Shown: positions 21,458 through 36,382, numbered from the stretch's first letter. The stretch is 64,000 bases of DNA from Lobosporangium transversale (GCF_002105155.1 NW_019029020.1:288501-352500); one strand, 5' to 3'. Numbers and translations are program-made. Notes: generated by a model from the letters alone, not told the origin.

Positions 21458-24138
21458 GATGAAAATATGTATGGTATGTCTAAACGGGATGAATGAAATA
21501 GATGAAGAGTTCGAATGATGAAATCACAAAGGCGAATGAGGAGAAATGTCGTAGGTGGGGTGAACGGATGATGAGTTGGGAGAGAGGATCTAGTCGAAGA
21601 GATAAAAAAAAAAAGAGAGAAAAAGAGAAGAGAATAACGTCTTGACCGGTCTTTATAATGTCAAGAGTTGGGGAGGTAACGCACCAATTGTATTTAGTAG
21701 ACTGGAAGACGTGGAGTTGTCAGACTATGCTCTTCAAATTAATAAGTATTGAGAAACATGTGCTTTCTGTTCCGTCCTAATTTTTTCCTTTCACAAGGAT
21801 GTAATGTAAGGTGGTAAGACATGTTTGTTACATATTAAGGTATTTTGTTATGGAGCAATTGCTGAGGATTAAAAAAAGAGCATTAAGTTTGTCCTAATAA
21901 ATAAATAGAAACTGAACTAATGCACAGAGGAGACTGAATGAAGTGCACCGAAAACACCCAAAGTGGAGGCGGATGAGGGGACGAGAGCACTCAAGCTCTT
22001 GCATAAAACGCACACACAACAAACATAAACATATTCTATTTACACAAACATCTTTGACCGGACAATATTTTAATTCATCATGCCCATCCACGAGACCAAC
22101 GAACCAGTAGACAGATTATCCATCGAAAGCAGCCCCTCGAAGAGGCCGAATAAAAATACATCTTAAAAAAAAAACTAGTAACATGAGCTTGTCCCTATTT
22201 CACTAGTCTCACCTTTCATCTCTCCAGGCTCCAAGTTCTATCGGCCCTTGCAAAAAATGAAAAGTAGGAATAGTCGTGTCAGTAGTTTAGTGACCTCGAT
22301 TTTTTTTTTTTTTTTTTTGGTTGAGCAAGTACTATTAATGCATTGCATCTGAACGTTGCACGACTCGGAGCCGGGTCATATTTTTTTGCGTGGCGGATGT
22401 AAGATGGAGGATTTCGAGATAGGAGGACCACTTTTTTCAAATGTCAAATGTCAAATGAGAGCCCAAACGCGAGCATAAGCATTTTTGCACAGATGCATGG
22501 GCACATCTTTTTCTTCTCTGGAACCCTCTTTTTCAGATGCACATGAAGCCTTTCTTTCGAAAAAGGTTAACGCCCACTGTCGGTTCTTACTAATAGCGAA
22601 GATTGATCAGTATGTAAGTATGTATATAAGTATGCGCAACAAGTCTCTCTTTGTTGGTTACCGTTATTTCACGTGAGGGGTACAAGCAAGTCATTTGGAA
22701 GGAAGGTTGTGGAGAGAGAGAGAGCCGGTAAATAAAGAACTATTGGCGCTTGTTAATTGTACTCCATCTTTGACTAATCACATATCCTAACGAACATTCC
22801 AAACATGCATGTCTTTTGTTTTCTCGCACGGTTCATCAAGTTACGAATGGACAGTTGAATACGACACATCAAATATATAATTGATATAACGATGTCGTAG
22901 TGTTCCGAGACTCCGTTAGTATCTTTTTTTTAACTAGCAAATGGTGCACATGAAAATGCGAACGAAAGAGTCACTTATAACAGTTGATTAGTCTAGCATA
23001 ATGAACTCTTGTGCTCTCTTCAAGTGTATTGTTGAATAATACAATAGGGTTTCATGATTGTATCGGTAATAAAGTCCACGATCAAAGGAATCTTCGCTAA
23101 TTTGCACATATTAATACGATGCATAGATCATTGCGAGCGACTATGAGGCTCTCATGGATTTTGCAAACAACGTTCACTCCTGCTATATCTCATCAAGCGG
23201 GGTCTGACCGTAGAATAAAAAGAGTTCGAAATCCGTTGGATAGACTTTTAATTTTGCAGCAAATATGGCAAAAAATGAGCACTTTGCGGAAGAAGGAATC
23301 AGGCTTTTTGTTCCCAGTTGGTTGACTGGGTCCTGATTTAATTATTTTGTCGGTCACATCACATATCCTTTCATTCTTATCTCCGTTGAAAGAGCCACAA
23401 AATGCTTTAAATAGCAGAATTTTTCCCTGCTGAGTTGCCATAACTGGATCCCCCTTTTAACCAATCAGGTGAAGGCCTAGTCTTTCATGGTTGCAATAGT
23501 TTATGGTGCCTGAATGGATGCCGGCCTAGTATTTAGGAGAGAAATCCGATTCGTGTGATACTTCGTGTGATACTTTCATCATTCCTCATGTTCCCGGGTC
23601 TCCGAATCATTTGGTATTGTCCACGTGAGATCAACTGACATCAAGCTTTTATTCAATGGAGGAATGAGACATAGAGCTGAACAGCTGGAGTCTCTTCACC
23701 CGGCTTTCCAGGGAGTTTCTACACCTCGCGTCATGTTACTGTTGAAGTTTTACGCTTGTTTGAAGAAGCCTGTTACAAGGGATGGATTGGGTACCTCTTT
23801 GACCATATTTACGTGTCTCTTCATGACAGTGCGTGCAATGGCCTCCAGTGAGTGCTCCAGACAACAGCAACGTGATGAGGTGTGTAGAAGCAGAGACAGT
23901 TTCGATTGATTCCATCGAATCCCATCCTTAAACAAAAGAGGGGCTTCCACTGTAGTTTTCTATTTTTCTCAACAAAAACTTAAAAAAAACAACAAAATCA
24001 AAAACAGCACACCATTCAGTCATTATTGCTCTTATTCATTCTCATTTACGTATTTCTTTATTTCACAACTTGTTTTGCTACAACCACAGCTTTTAATTAC
24101 AGTACACGAACATTCTACTCCTCTAATTCAACTACATC
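21458..24138. other. Intergenic region, 2.7 kb
   Basis: Serves as the region between two divergently oriented genes (acyl-CoA synthetase and NCS-1). No gene is supportable. A T run lies near 22300-22318, and the motif CTTCCACTGTAG near 23946 resembles a pogo-type terminus without a clear partner. Confidence 0.5.
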
Positions 24139-25556
24139 ATGGGCAAATCGCAATCAAAATTGACTACAGAAGAGCTTAAGGACCTTCAGCGCTGCACTCG
24201 CTGTAAGCTTTATTTATTTATCAACGTTTTTTTTTTTTTTTTATTTTTTTTTAGTTATCTTTCACGATGAATGAGTGTCTGTAATAATAATAAAAAAAGA
24301 CTATTATTAATTAACATGTTGCTTGTCTGTTTTTATTCTTCTATCAAACAGTTGACAAGAAAGAGCTTCAGCAATGGTAAATGTGAGATGCCATCCCAAT
24401 GCATTCTCTTCGAAACTGAAAATGATAGCAAGAGAGTGGAGCTTATTGTGCTCTGGTCAATTCAACTACATCATTATCATGGCGTCATTGAAGAGTAGAA
24501 AGTGTTTTTCTTTATTTTTTTTTTAAACTTTCAACACTTGAATCCTCCATCCCTGTCGATGCATGCACTTTTTTTCTCTCTCTCCTTTTTCCATTTGTAT
24601 GGGGGTATGAGAAAAGAAGGTGAGTCTGGAGCCAACAATAGTCTACCGACAGGATATGCGGGCGTGAAGAGAGAATTGTCTACAAAAGCGTGAATAATTC
24701 TAAAGTGGTTTATGGGCCATGATATGGGTCGTTTATCGTGGAAAGCTTGTGGCTAGGATCACTCTTGAAGCCAACATTCTGTTATGAAGATTTCGGCCAT
24801 CAGTTTTAACTTGATTAATTTAATACAACAGGTACAAAGGTTTCATTAAAGACTGCCCGAGCGGCGAACTCGACAAGCCAGAATTCCAGAAGATCTATAA
24901 GCAATTCTTCCCCTTTGGAGACCCTTCGACCTTTGCAGACTACGTCTTCAATGTCTTTGACTCAAACAAAAATGGAAAGATTGACTTCAAGGAGTTCATT
25001 GTTGCCCTGTCCGTTACTTCCCGCGGAGATCTTGAAGACAAGTTGCAATGTAAGCAGACACGTCATTCGACAACACATTACATCGGGCTCTCTATTTCTG
25101 GACCAAAAGGTCATTTCTTTAATTTTGCTGCTCTAGAAGCAGCTGAACAACATCAGTGAAGTCATGTATCACTCATTATCGCCGACGTCAAAGTCAAGGC
25201 GCTTGCAGTGTCACTTTGATAGACTGATGCAACAATTTTGTGTTGGTATTTCAGCTTGCTTATGTGTAATCTACTCTATTTTTGGATTAGGGGCGTTCCA
25301 ATTGTATGATATCGATCAGGACCAGTCTATCACATATGATGAGATGCTGAGCATTGTGGACGCCATTTACAAGATGGTTGGCACAATGGTAAAGCTTCCT
25401 CCGGATGAGGATACAGCTGAAAAGCGCGTCTCGAAGATTTTTTCACTCATGGACAAGGACAGAGACGGAAGATTGACCTTTGATGAGTTCAAAGAAGGTT
25501 CCATGAAGGATCCCACAATTGTACAGGCACTCAGTTTGTATGATGGTCTTGTTTAA
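24139..25556 (+). CDS. NCS1: Neuronal calcium sensor 1 / frequenin (EF-hand, N-myristoylated)
   Basis: Four exons (24139-24202, 24352-24376, 24832-25049, 25291-25556) close to exactly 190 residues, the standard NCS-1 length. It starts [16 protein letters not shown], the N-myristoylation consensus of the family. In yeast, Frq1 activates phosphatidylinositol 4-kinase Pik1 at the Golgi. EF-hand 1 is the degenerate family form ([14 protein letters not shown]). EF2 loop is [14 protein letters not shown]3 [14 protein letters not shown]4 [14 protein letters not shown]3 has Gln where loop position 6 is normally Gly, which may alter its Ca2+ affinity. Exon 2 is only 25 nt. A complete Tc1/mariner transposon begins 131 bp after the stop and may affect 3' end formation. 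Confidence 0.95.
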
Positions 25557-25687
25557 GTTGCTATAGCAATAAATTGATTTGACTGCCCATTGTCCATTGA
25601 CGGCAGCACCATTCAGTCCTTTGCTTTTTTTTATGGTTATCAGAACTTAAATAAAATTCTGTTGTAAAAAATAAAAATTTTGTAGTA

Positions 25688-28028
25688 GAGTCCTCGCCAA
25701 AAAGTCATAAACTGGATATATTTTACAATACTCAATTTGAATTAAAAATTTGAAAAATAAAAATTTACGTACGAAGACAAAAATGCATATATTTTTTGAA
25801 TAGAAGGAATGAATTAGATGCATGGCCACCAAACCAATTCAATCTTCGTTTTTAATTAGAAATATTAGAATTTGCGAGAAATGGGCAACATCATTCTCAA
25901 TCTCATTCTCGATCTCATCCTCATTGTCAACCTACTTTATTCGCAATCTTCAGATAGTAAAATGTCTTTCCCTTTTGATATCAATAACCTACTCTCATAC
26001 AACGATCTTGGTGGTTGGTATAGCGAAGGAAATATCGACCAAATGATTTCAGGCACACCCTTCACTCCGCCTCGAAGATCGCCACAACTGCCCACTGAAG
26101 CCGATCTCTCCCCTATTAGGTCTCCTACCGAATATCAATGGATTACTCCTCCCAGAAACGAGCCAAGGAGTTCTACCTCATTAGAGCAATTCGGTGAGCG
26201 TCCCAATACCCTCGATTTAAATCCATTCTTGTCAGACAAACAAACTGGAGAGAGAAAAAAGGCATTTACACGCAGTAAAGCGTCCGTTACTAAAGACGAA
26301 TACGCGATAATAGCTCATACATATAATGCTATAATGAATGCGCCACCAGCAGTCCAAGACTGGTTTAAGAAGACAGACAACAGAGCAATGGACCTTTCTA
26401 TTCTGATGGGTGTAGGGAGAAACACTTGTGTGGCAGCAATTAAATATGCACAAACAGGCATCGTCGAAATGACAGGGCGAGGAAGAACTGGACGCCCTAA
26501 AAAAGAAGCGGACAAGGATTTAAACTCGAAGGTGCTGAATATCATAGTTGAATCAAACAAGAGCGGGACTCCTAATTCTGCGGGTTTAATTGCAAACCAA
26601 CTGAAAGAAGACTTTGAAATCGACAGATCAGCAAGATCAATCACTCGCGACCTCCGTAAAATGGGACTGTATTGGGGCAAAGGGATCCGACAGAACTTTT
26701 TGCACGACTCCAAGGAGAATATTGCCTTCCGAGCTACTTACCTGAAGCGCCGTCTTAAGAATTTAAAACTAGTAGACGGCAGTTGGGTGCCTAGGACTCC
26801 AGAGGTCTTCTTGGACGAGTCTTACTGCCACATTGACCATGCTGCAGCAAGACGTTGGGTGCAAAGTGGCGGTGGTGTCATTAACGATGCAGGAAGGAAA
26901 CCAATCATGGTTATATTTGCAGCCTTCATTGTATATTATGATGAAGCTGCTAAAAAGGTTGAAGGCAAATTCGTTAATGATAGCGTGTATGTTTGGCCAT
27001 CAAAGGGACCAAAGCCTCAATCAAAAAAAGGCCAAGAGCAGGAGGCTGAACTGTGGGATGACGTACCTGAGGAGATCAGGAATGCAGGGGTCGTGGCAAC
27101 AGATCACGATTATCATGGAAACTTCAACGCTAGTTTGTTCGATAGTATCTTTAAGCGACTTTGTGAGAATCTCAATAAGATGGGACTTGGCCCTTGTAAA
27201 ATCCATCTTGATGGCGCTTCATATCACTTTCACAAGAAAAACAGGAAACCAACCAAGAGCGACACTGTGAAAACTATCAAAGAGTGGCTCACGGGCAAGG
27301 AGATTGTTATTCCAACAAGGGAAAATGGAAAAGCACTGAACAAAAACGAGCTTATGGAATTGGTTAACGCTCTTCCTGATGAGTCGTATTTCTCTATCAG
27401 TAAAATAGCCCAGGAGAATGGTGGACATGAAATCCTCAAGACTCCACCCTACCATTGCGAGCTACAACCTATTGAGAAGATCTGGGCAGTTGTGAAAAAC
27501 ATAATTGCCTCGAGAGCAATGGTGACAATGACATCCATCTTGCTGAAAAAAAGGCTACTAAGCTTGTTTTCCCAGATTCCGTGTAAAGTCTTTTACTCTG
27601 TATGGAAGAAGTCTGTGAAAATTGGCATGAGATACTATAACGAGAGGAGTCATGCACAGGAAGAAATAGTCGAAGAGGTTTATCAAGAGGTTTTTGATGA
27701 AAACGAGCCTATTGTGGACCTTAGTGACACTTTCAAAGTCGACAATAGTGAGTGGGATGCAGAACTCATTAGAGTACTAAATCAAGAGCGAGCTGAAGCT
27801 GTTACCCTAGGCCCTGAGATAGTGGATCTTACACTAGATGCTGGAAGCATGTTTAATGTGATAGAGGATAGCGAGTCTGAGGACGAGCCTCTTATCAATC
27901 GAAAACGCTCTCGTAAAAATTAAAATTTTGAGTTTGTACGTATTTTTCCTGCGTCTAAAAGTGGAAGTATTCTATTCAATTTAAAAGCCTGAAAAATATA
28001 TCCAGTTTATGACTTATTGGTGAGACTC
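25688..28028 (+). mobile_element. Complete Tc1/mariner (IS630-type) DNA transposon, 2341 bp
   Basis: Near-perfect terminal inverted repeats (40 and 39 bp; 25688-25727 and 27990-28028) bound the unit and TA occurs immediately outside each end (25686-25687, 28029-28030). The repeats begin GAGTC and share the core AAGTCATAAACTGGATATAT. The interior has a single long open transposase ORF on the plus strand. No internal stop, frameshift or truncation is seen, so the copy looks potentially active. Confidence 0.95.
25962..27923 (+). CDS. Tc1/mariner-IS630 superfamily transposase (DD87E spacing)
   Basis: I chose ATG 25962 (MSFPFDINNLL), giving 653 residues; an upstream in-frame ATG at 25872 would add 30 hydrophobic residues that look unrelated. 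An N-terminal low-complexity region is followed by helix-turn-helix segments and a GRGRTGRPKKE motif like the GRPR linker. The DDE catalytic domain has Asp285 in VFLDESYCH, Asp417 in IHLDGASYH and Glu505 in ELQPIEKIW, i.e. 87 residues between the second Asp and Glu, far more than the 34-41 of classical families. The transposase cuts and pastes the element at TA sites. The C-terminus is acidic with a terminal NRKRSRK nuclear-localisation-like motif. Confidence 0.93.
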   Translation: MSFPFDINNLLSYNDLGGWYSEGNIDQMISGTPFTPPRRSPQLPTEADLSPIRSPTEYQWITPPRNEPRSSTSLEQFGERPNTLDLNPFLSDKQTGERKKAFTRSKASVTKDEYAIIAHTYNAIMNAPPAVQDWFKKTDNRAMDLSILMGVGRNTCVAAIKYAQTGIVEMTGRGRTGRPKKEADKDLNSKVLNIIVESNKSGTPNSAGLIANQLKEDFEIDRSARSITRDLRKMGLYWGKGIRQNFLHDSKENIAFRATYLKRRLKNLKLVDGSWVPRTPEVFLDESYCHIDHAAARRWVQSGGGVINDAGRKPIMVIFAAFIVYYDEAAKKVEGKFVNDSVYVWPSKGPKPQSKKGQEQEAELWDDVPEEIRNAGVVATDHDYHGNFNASLFDSIFKRLCENLNKMGLGPCKIHLDGASYHFHKKNRKPTKSDTVKTIKEWLTGKEIVIPTRENGKALNKNELMELVNALPDESYFSISKIAQENGGHEILKTPPYHCELQPIEKIWAVVKNIIASRAMVTMTSILLKKRLLSLFSQIPCKVFYSVWKKSVKIGMRYYNERSHAQEEIVEEVYQEVFDENEPIVDLSDTFKVDNSEWDAELIRVLNQERAEAVTLGPEIVDLTLDAGSMFNVIEDSESEDEPLINRKRSRKN

Positions 28029-29657
28029 TAGAAAGGATTTGGATCACGTGCTCAATATTCTTAAACGTTTATTGCTCAGCCTTCTAATTATGGTTGTTGC
28101 GTCTATTGAATCTAACCAATGCTTGTTTGTGTACGTGTTGTTTGCTTGCTGTGAACCGTGTCTATTATATCCAACAACGTTATTCTCCCTTCTTCCCCTC
28201 ATCTTACGAGCTCCTACTTGGAACCCTCGATCGCAGCATCCTGTCTTATTCATCTCCTTTATTATATTTCCTATCCTCATCTTTTTTTCCCTGCTTCTTC
28301 TTCCTTCTGTCCCTCGCATCTATTCCAATTTTATCATTCTCATATCACGGACAGGTAAATGAGGGGGTGATGTTGAGTATCTTTTTTTTTTTTTTTTTTT
28401 TTTTTTGAGCTTGTTGAGTCTCTTCGATTCTATTCTTTTCATCCATCCTCTTTTTATGTCTTTTTTCTTTATTCATTTCCCACGAAGTATCAATAAGATT
28501 ATGAACTTCTTTACTTTGTATGAAGCGCTTGTTTATCCAGCATCCTCGATTCATCTGCTTTACCGGTAGCTCTGCTCTCCTTTTCATTTCTTTTGTCCTT
28601 CTAAGCGCCACCAATTTCTTGCTGCATCAGAGGTGTCATTAGACTATCTGCTTTCATTTGAAAAGAAATTCTTTTTGTCAAAATTGTATAGTCTTACCAT
28701 ATTTGTCTGTAAAAGAGAATTAATTTTGGGTGAAAGTCGACAACTGGCGCAGTCCAAGGGGGTTCAGGGTGCAATGACCTTTTAAAGCATGAATATTCTT
28801 GAGAAGAGTTCTTTTTCGTTGGAGCGCATGACCGGCTAGTTTTCCCTTCTGCCCTTGCAAGCATTCATGCAAGCAAATACTATTCGTTGTTTGTCGTCAT
28901 TGTGAGGGATTGCTTGATTCGGTGGACTCGCACAAATTCCTTCTTGCAGAGGGCCGTGTCTTTTTTTTCTTTTGCAGGAGCTAATGAAGCCTTTTATTAT
29001 TATCAGGGGTCAGGAGTCATCCTTAGTATTATAGGTTTTAATAATCCCAGGACAGCATTCACAGGTACGTCAATATAAGTAAACTTTTCTTCTTTTTTCT
29101 TTTTCTTTTTCTTTTTTCTTTCAAATACGGCTCAGCGATGCTGTTGATGTTGCCTTGCTTCAAATCTTTTCTTGTTCTAACCGCAGTGCTCACGAGCTAG
29201 AAGCACACTGACATATATCTGCTACTTGGCTCATTTTTTTGTTATTTCGTCCGCCTCCTAAACTCGATTTACGTACGTCTCTTGACTTCCCTCATCAACT
29301 TTTAAGACGCACTGTTAGTTGATCCCTTTCAGAAGAGGTTACATTCCGCTTACTCTTCATTAGTTTCAATACTCTATTTGGTTTATTCGTGCGTCCTATA
29401 GCACAGCCCATCTTCCATCCCGCTCACTGAACGCGCGCCTCGGATCCCTGGAGGGCCTCAGTGCTTTAATCACTAATAAAGCCGAGGCAATTTGCAAGCG
29501 GCTTTGAATTTTTAGTGTGTCTGGGATCACGCTGGTCCAGCCACATCTGAGGTTTGCTTTCCGTATCATCTGAATCCCTGACTTAAGTCTGACACTATTG
29601 ACGTGCCCAAGCGCTACTTTACATTAAAATTAAGACCCAAGAGGACCAACTGTCAAT
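28029..29657. other. Intergenic region upstream of the Mei2-like gene
   Basis: No protein gene recognised. Pyrimidine-rich stretches and a T run (about 28382-28406) occur. The last several hundred bases may hold the promoter and leader of the downstream gene. Confidence 0.5.
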
Positions 29658-30582
29658 ATGTCAAACGAAAGCCAGTTTTTCGGATCCTCTATACTGAGAT
29701 ACATGATGCAAGACTTCAGCCAATATCCCCCTCGAAAATCTTCTGCTCTCAGGTTACCGCTATCCGAGGCATTTAAGCCTTCAAGCGAACCTCAGTCGCC
29801 AGCACTGGCACAGGCATTAGCCATCCCCGGCTCACCCAAGTATGGAACCAACAGCTTTTTATTCACCGTAAGTAATTTTGTATCATCACCATTGCCGTTC
29901 ACAAAGTCCTCGATTCCGCAAAGAGAGCATAGCTGACCCTGTGACCAAAATTAGGACAATGAAAAGCATAGCTGGCTGGGATACGGTCAAAGATACAGAG
30001 CTGCTTTGAGTAAACACTACTCTGAAAGCATACATAACCAGGCCCCCGGTATCAATGATAACGGAGGGCAAGCTCGTGATAGTGACATTAAAATGTCACT
30101 ATTGGATCGAAAAGCAAAATCCCACGTACAGGTTGGCCCCCAAGCTAGGAAAAGTTATCTCGCACAGCCCTCGAGTGTTGATCTAGATCACGATGCACAA
30201 CAGAACCTATTCTTGCCTTGCCTTGCCGCTCAAAGCTTATTTTCGTCAAGAGCTTCTTTACTCGCATCTGAGTTGCTGCCGCGAGCCATAGATGCTGGTG
30301 AGGAGAGGTCCTTAATGCCTGGCCCTTTGCTCTTCGGGCCATGCCTCCTTCCAAAGTATAGGTGCGCTCACCCTAGGTTGGTCGCTCCATCAAATGCCTT
30401 GAGCGAGCAGCTGTCTGTGCTTATCGTTAAGAAAGGTATACCTATACCAACTCGCTGGCTTCAAGTCTCAAACATTCCTCGAAGCATGCCTATTTGGCGG
30501 GCTCGTGCTGCTTTTAAGGTGATTAGATGGCTTTGTTGATGTGAAATGGTATTTTACTATTGTACGAAAGTAGTACTAAAAC

Positions 30583-30617
<35 letters not shown>

Positions 30618-32644
30618 GCTTTCATTATTTCAGGGCTATGGGGATTTGAGAGGGATTTTTACAGCCTATTTAAATGGCGAAATGTCCCTATTTATCGAGT
30701 TCTTTGACATCAGGAATGCGGTAAAAGCTTCTAGAAACTTATATTCAAGTAAATTGTTTGACATGACAGTCAACAAAGTGCGGTTCTGCCCAAGTGCTGT
30801 ATTATTTCAAGTAAGCGTAGACCTTAGCTTTCTCAGAGATTACGCTCCTGGTTGTAGCCATATGAACTAAATTAATGATTGTCGAGCTTAGGTCTCAGCG
30901 GATTACGCAAAAAACCCAAACCAAGGAGTCCTGAAAATATCACTGCAAGCGCCATTACTTAATGAGAGTGACATGCTGGTAAGCATACAGATGAGCCTGA
31001 GTGCCTCATTGCGAAACTATCGCCTTTGCCCAACAGCCCTGTTAGGGTGCTAATAAGTCCTTATTTGGTATCAATATAGCACCTCCTCGGTTCTTATGGT
31101 GATATCCGATCGTTTCGAACTGAGTTGACCTGTTGGCCACTTGTAACATTCGTGGAGTACTATGACGCCAGAGACACCGCTACTGCAAAAGCTGGTTTGG
31201 AAGAGGCGAGCAACAATGTACGCAATAGGTTTTATGAGATATTGAGATAAGGTTCCTTTATTATAGACTATTAATATAACATAGCATACTAATTTTATTT
31301 CCTTTCCAGAAACAAATACTATGCCATGTTCAATTTTGCGACAGGAGCATGGTGGAGCTCGTGGCACGAAGCCAGCCACAGAGCCAATCTAGAGACAGAA
31401 TAGCGCCGGCAAAATCGACACTACCATTGGAGCGATCTACCGATGTATTAAGCTTGCCTTTGCCTTCTGGTGTCCGGCAAGGAATCAGTGCTAAGAGCTC
31501 AAGCTCCCCGACAAACATGGCAAATTCTGAGTTTTATCCGCAACAAAATGAATCCTCATGTCCATTTCAAGGCTTGAGCGATATTAGCCACGCGTTACCG
31601 ACAGTTGCTTTGAGCGAAGTTATCAGCGATGAACTTTCAACCAAGCCATCCAATGAATGGTCAAATAAGTCACCCTCAGGACCAAATTCGATAGTCCCGC
31701 TTCAGAACAGTCATCATGAGGTGAACCCAAGGGCTATGGGACAGCCTAAAAGCACGTTTGAGTCTGTGAATGCTGCTGGCGTAAGCAGTACAAAATCGAA
31801 TATTGCCGTGGTTTCAAACAGTAAGCACTGTCAAGAGTATTTATAAGGCTTATAGCGGTTTAAAAATTGTGTAGTCTATTCATTTATTAACCCGGAGCAT
31901 CAGGTTCCGACAAACGCACTACATTCATGATTCGGAACATTCCTAATAAATACACGCAGGTAAGATTATCTCTCTCTCTCCCTTTTTTTTTTTTTTTTTT
32001 TTTTTTTCGACATACACTAATGTGAGAGCAACATGCCATTTTGTTCATAGCAAATGCTTCTTGAGTGCATAAACGAAACCCATTTCGGAAAGTTCGATTT
32101 TTTATATCTGCGAATGGACTTTAAGAGCAAGTGCAATGTCGGCTATGCATTCATAAACTTTATCAACACTGAGTAAGTTGAGAAGCGCGTTGCTGTTCAT
32201 TTTTGGTTTTATTCTTTGCATTAACTGTCGTGGATTCCTTTAATATATTTTGCTAGTGTCATTCCATCATTTGTGGAGCAGTATGTGGGTAAGAAGTGGT
32301 CTCGCTTTAACTCGGACAAGATTTGCAGCCTTTCATATGCAGTAATTCAAGGCAGAAAGGCTTTGATCGAAAAATTTCGGAATTCATGGTATGAATGCGT
32401 CGAGATTTGTTTTTATTTTAGTCTGTTTTATTTAAACGTCGAGCTCATCCACCATTGCGTATCCGACAATAGTGTTATGAATGAAGAGCCACATTATCGC
32501 CCCAAGCTCTACTACACTAGTGGAGCAAACAGAGGCCTAGAGGAGCCGTTTCCTGAGCCAACTGCGCACAGGAATGCAGCGCACAGGCCTCTGCGGCGTC
32601 GGTCTTCAGGCTGCCGCAAAGGGGCTGCCACCTTTTTTGCGTAG
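29658..32644 (+). CDS. mei2: Mei2-like RNA-binding protein (three RRMs, C-terminal Mei2-type RRM)
   Basis: Ten exons (29658-29867, 29955-30518, 30634-30810, 30892-30978, 31080-31217, 31310-31820, 31904-31959, 32051-32172, 32257-32388, 32473-32644) close exactly to 722 residues. RRM1 (about 240-315) contains WLQVSNIPRSMPIW; RRM2 (about 330-395) contains LLGSYGDIRSFRTE; the C-terminal Mei2 RRM3 (about 567-690) contains RTTFMIRNIPNKYTQQML, then FDFLYLRMDFKSKCNVGYAF and EKFRNS. In fission yeast Mei2 drives entry into meiosis by binding a non-coding RNA and blocking mRNA elimination; in filamentous fungi the role is less clear. The last intron (32389-32472) is 84 nt without an in-frame stop. Intron 2 contains an A run of about 34. 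Confidence 0.93.
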
Positions 32645-33596
32645 CAGCCTGTGCCTGAGGCAATTGCATCGAACACCTTATTAGGGAAAAAGGTGGGAGA
32701 CGCTAAAGGGGGATGGGTTGTCTACGAATTCCTTGCCCCCTTAGAATAATTAATGCTTTGCCTCGTTGCGCGATAATAAAGAGCTCGTAAGCTACAACAG
32801 AGGAGTGGAAGGATTATCTTGAGTCTTCAACGATCTTTTTATAGTGTGTGTGCTTTTTTTGCAATGAGAAGGATAAACGTGCTTTTAGATTAATTTATTC
32901 TTCGTCACAAAGAGTTGTTGTTGGTTGTTTTTTTTTTTTTTTTTTTTTTTTTTTTTCGCTTGTGCTCAAGCCAAGCCAAAGGCAACATCGGAAGGCCCAT
33001 CGCCCTCCCTCTGCCTACAGATGCTTTAGCAAGACATCTAACAGAAGGCTTCCATCCTCCGAGTTTCAGTTTGTTGACACCAAGATCGGATCACATGGTC
33101 ATCAATGGCGATCACAGTTCCTACTTGTCACATGCGCTTTTGATGATCAAAGTCACCCAGGGAAAATTTTGTGCGACGATCCAGGTTCAAATGAATATTT
33201 GATCTCAAAGCGGATATTTTCTTCTGCGACTTCCTCACGAGCTCCTGCAATTAAGACAAGCCAATTCTCAGCACTTCTGATAACCGTAGCAATAACCAAA
33301 AGAAAGGAAGCTATTATCATAGACGCCAAAAATGAAAAAAATGCCAAAGCCTTACATTTCACGACCTTTCAAGTCGCGCTAGACTATCAAATGAGTTGCC
33401 ATACGCAGTATCGCCTTACTGAACTAAAATGCGTATAAAAAAAGAAATACATTTAAAGATCTATAAGTTAAGAAAAAATTCCATGACTGATGACTGATGT
33501 TTTATTTTGGTGTTCTACATCGCTAGAATTATGTAGCCTCGAAGAGGAGTCGAGATAGAAGAACGCAAGACATGTTTCTTAAAAAAAATTAGATGA
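32645..33596. other. Convergent intergenic spacer
   Basis: Lies between the 3' ends of two genes. It contains a T run (about 32928-32957) and open frames on both strands, e.g. 32848-33438 (+) and 33153-33362 (-, with a hydrophobic N-terminus MKCKALAFFSFLASMIIASF). None has recognisable similarity; I do not call a gene. Confidence 0.4.
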
Positions 33597-36041
<2,445 letters not shown>

Positions 36042-36382
36042 GATGGGTTTTTAGGATTATTTTTTTCAGTACAATATTGTATCTGAGGAAGAATTTTATA
36101 CAGTGAGCTTGGAGTTTGAGTTTTAGCGTTCAATGCTTTTGAGGATACTTGAGGGTCGCAGGGATTAGAGGGTGATGAACAAAGAGTGGGCCAGAATTAT
36201 AAGGACGAGAATCAACAAAAGCTTCATGCCCCATCATTTCAAGTTACATGTATGCATGTGTACACCAACATTGTGTTGTGTAGGGTCACGAGAATAATAA
36301 GCACGTGTACACCTCCTTTCTCTTTTATTGAGGCAACCTGTTTTGTCGTAGGTGATTTTAAAGGGACCGGTACAAGATGGGC
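36042..36382. promoter_or_regulatory. PHAF1 upstream region / cullin 3' flank
   Basis: A 341-bp spacer between the PHAF1 start and the last cullin exon (both genes on the minus strand). It presumably contains the PHAF1 promoter. No individual element is identified. Confidence 0.4.

Noticed and set aside
25872-25961. Upstream ATG adding 30 hydrophobic residues to the transposase
   Set aside because: The extension looks like translated spacer, with no similarity to transposase N-termini; ATG 25962 preferred.
32848-33438. 196-codon plus-strand ORF between the Mei2-like and PHAF1 genes
   Set aside because: Starts upstream of a Phe run encoded by poly-T, has no recognised homology, and overlaps open frames on the other strand; kept only as a note in the spacer entry.
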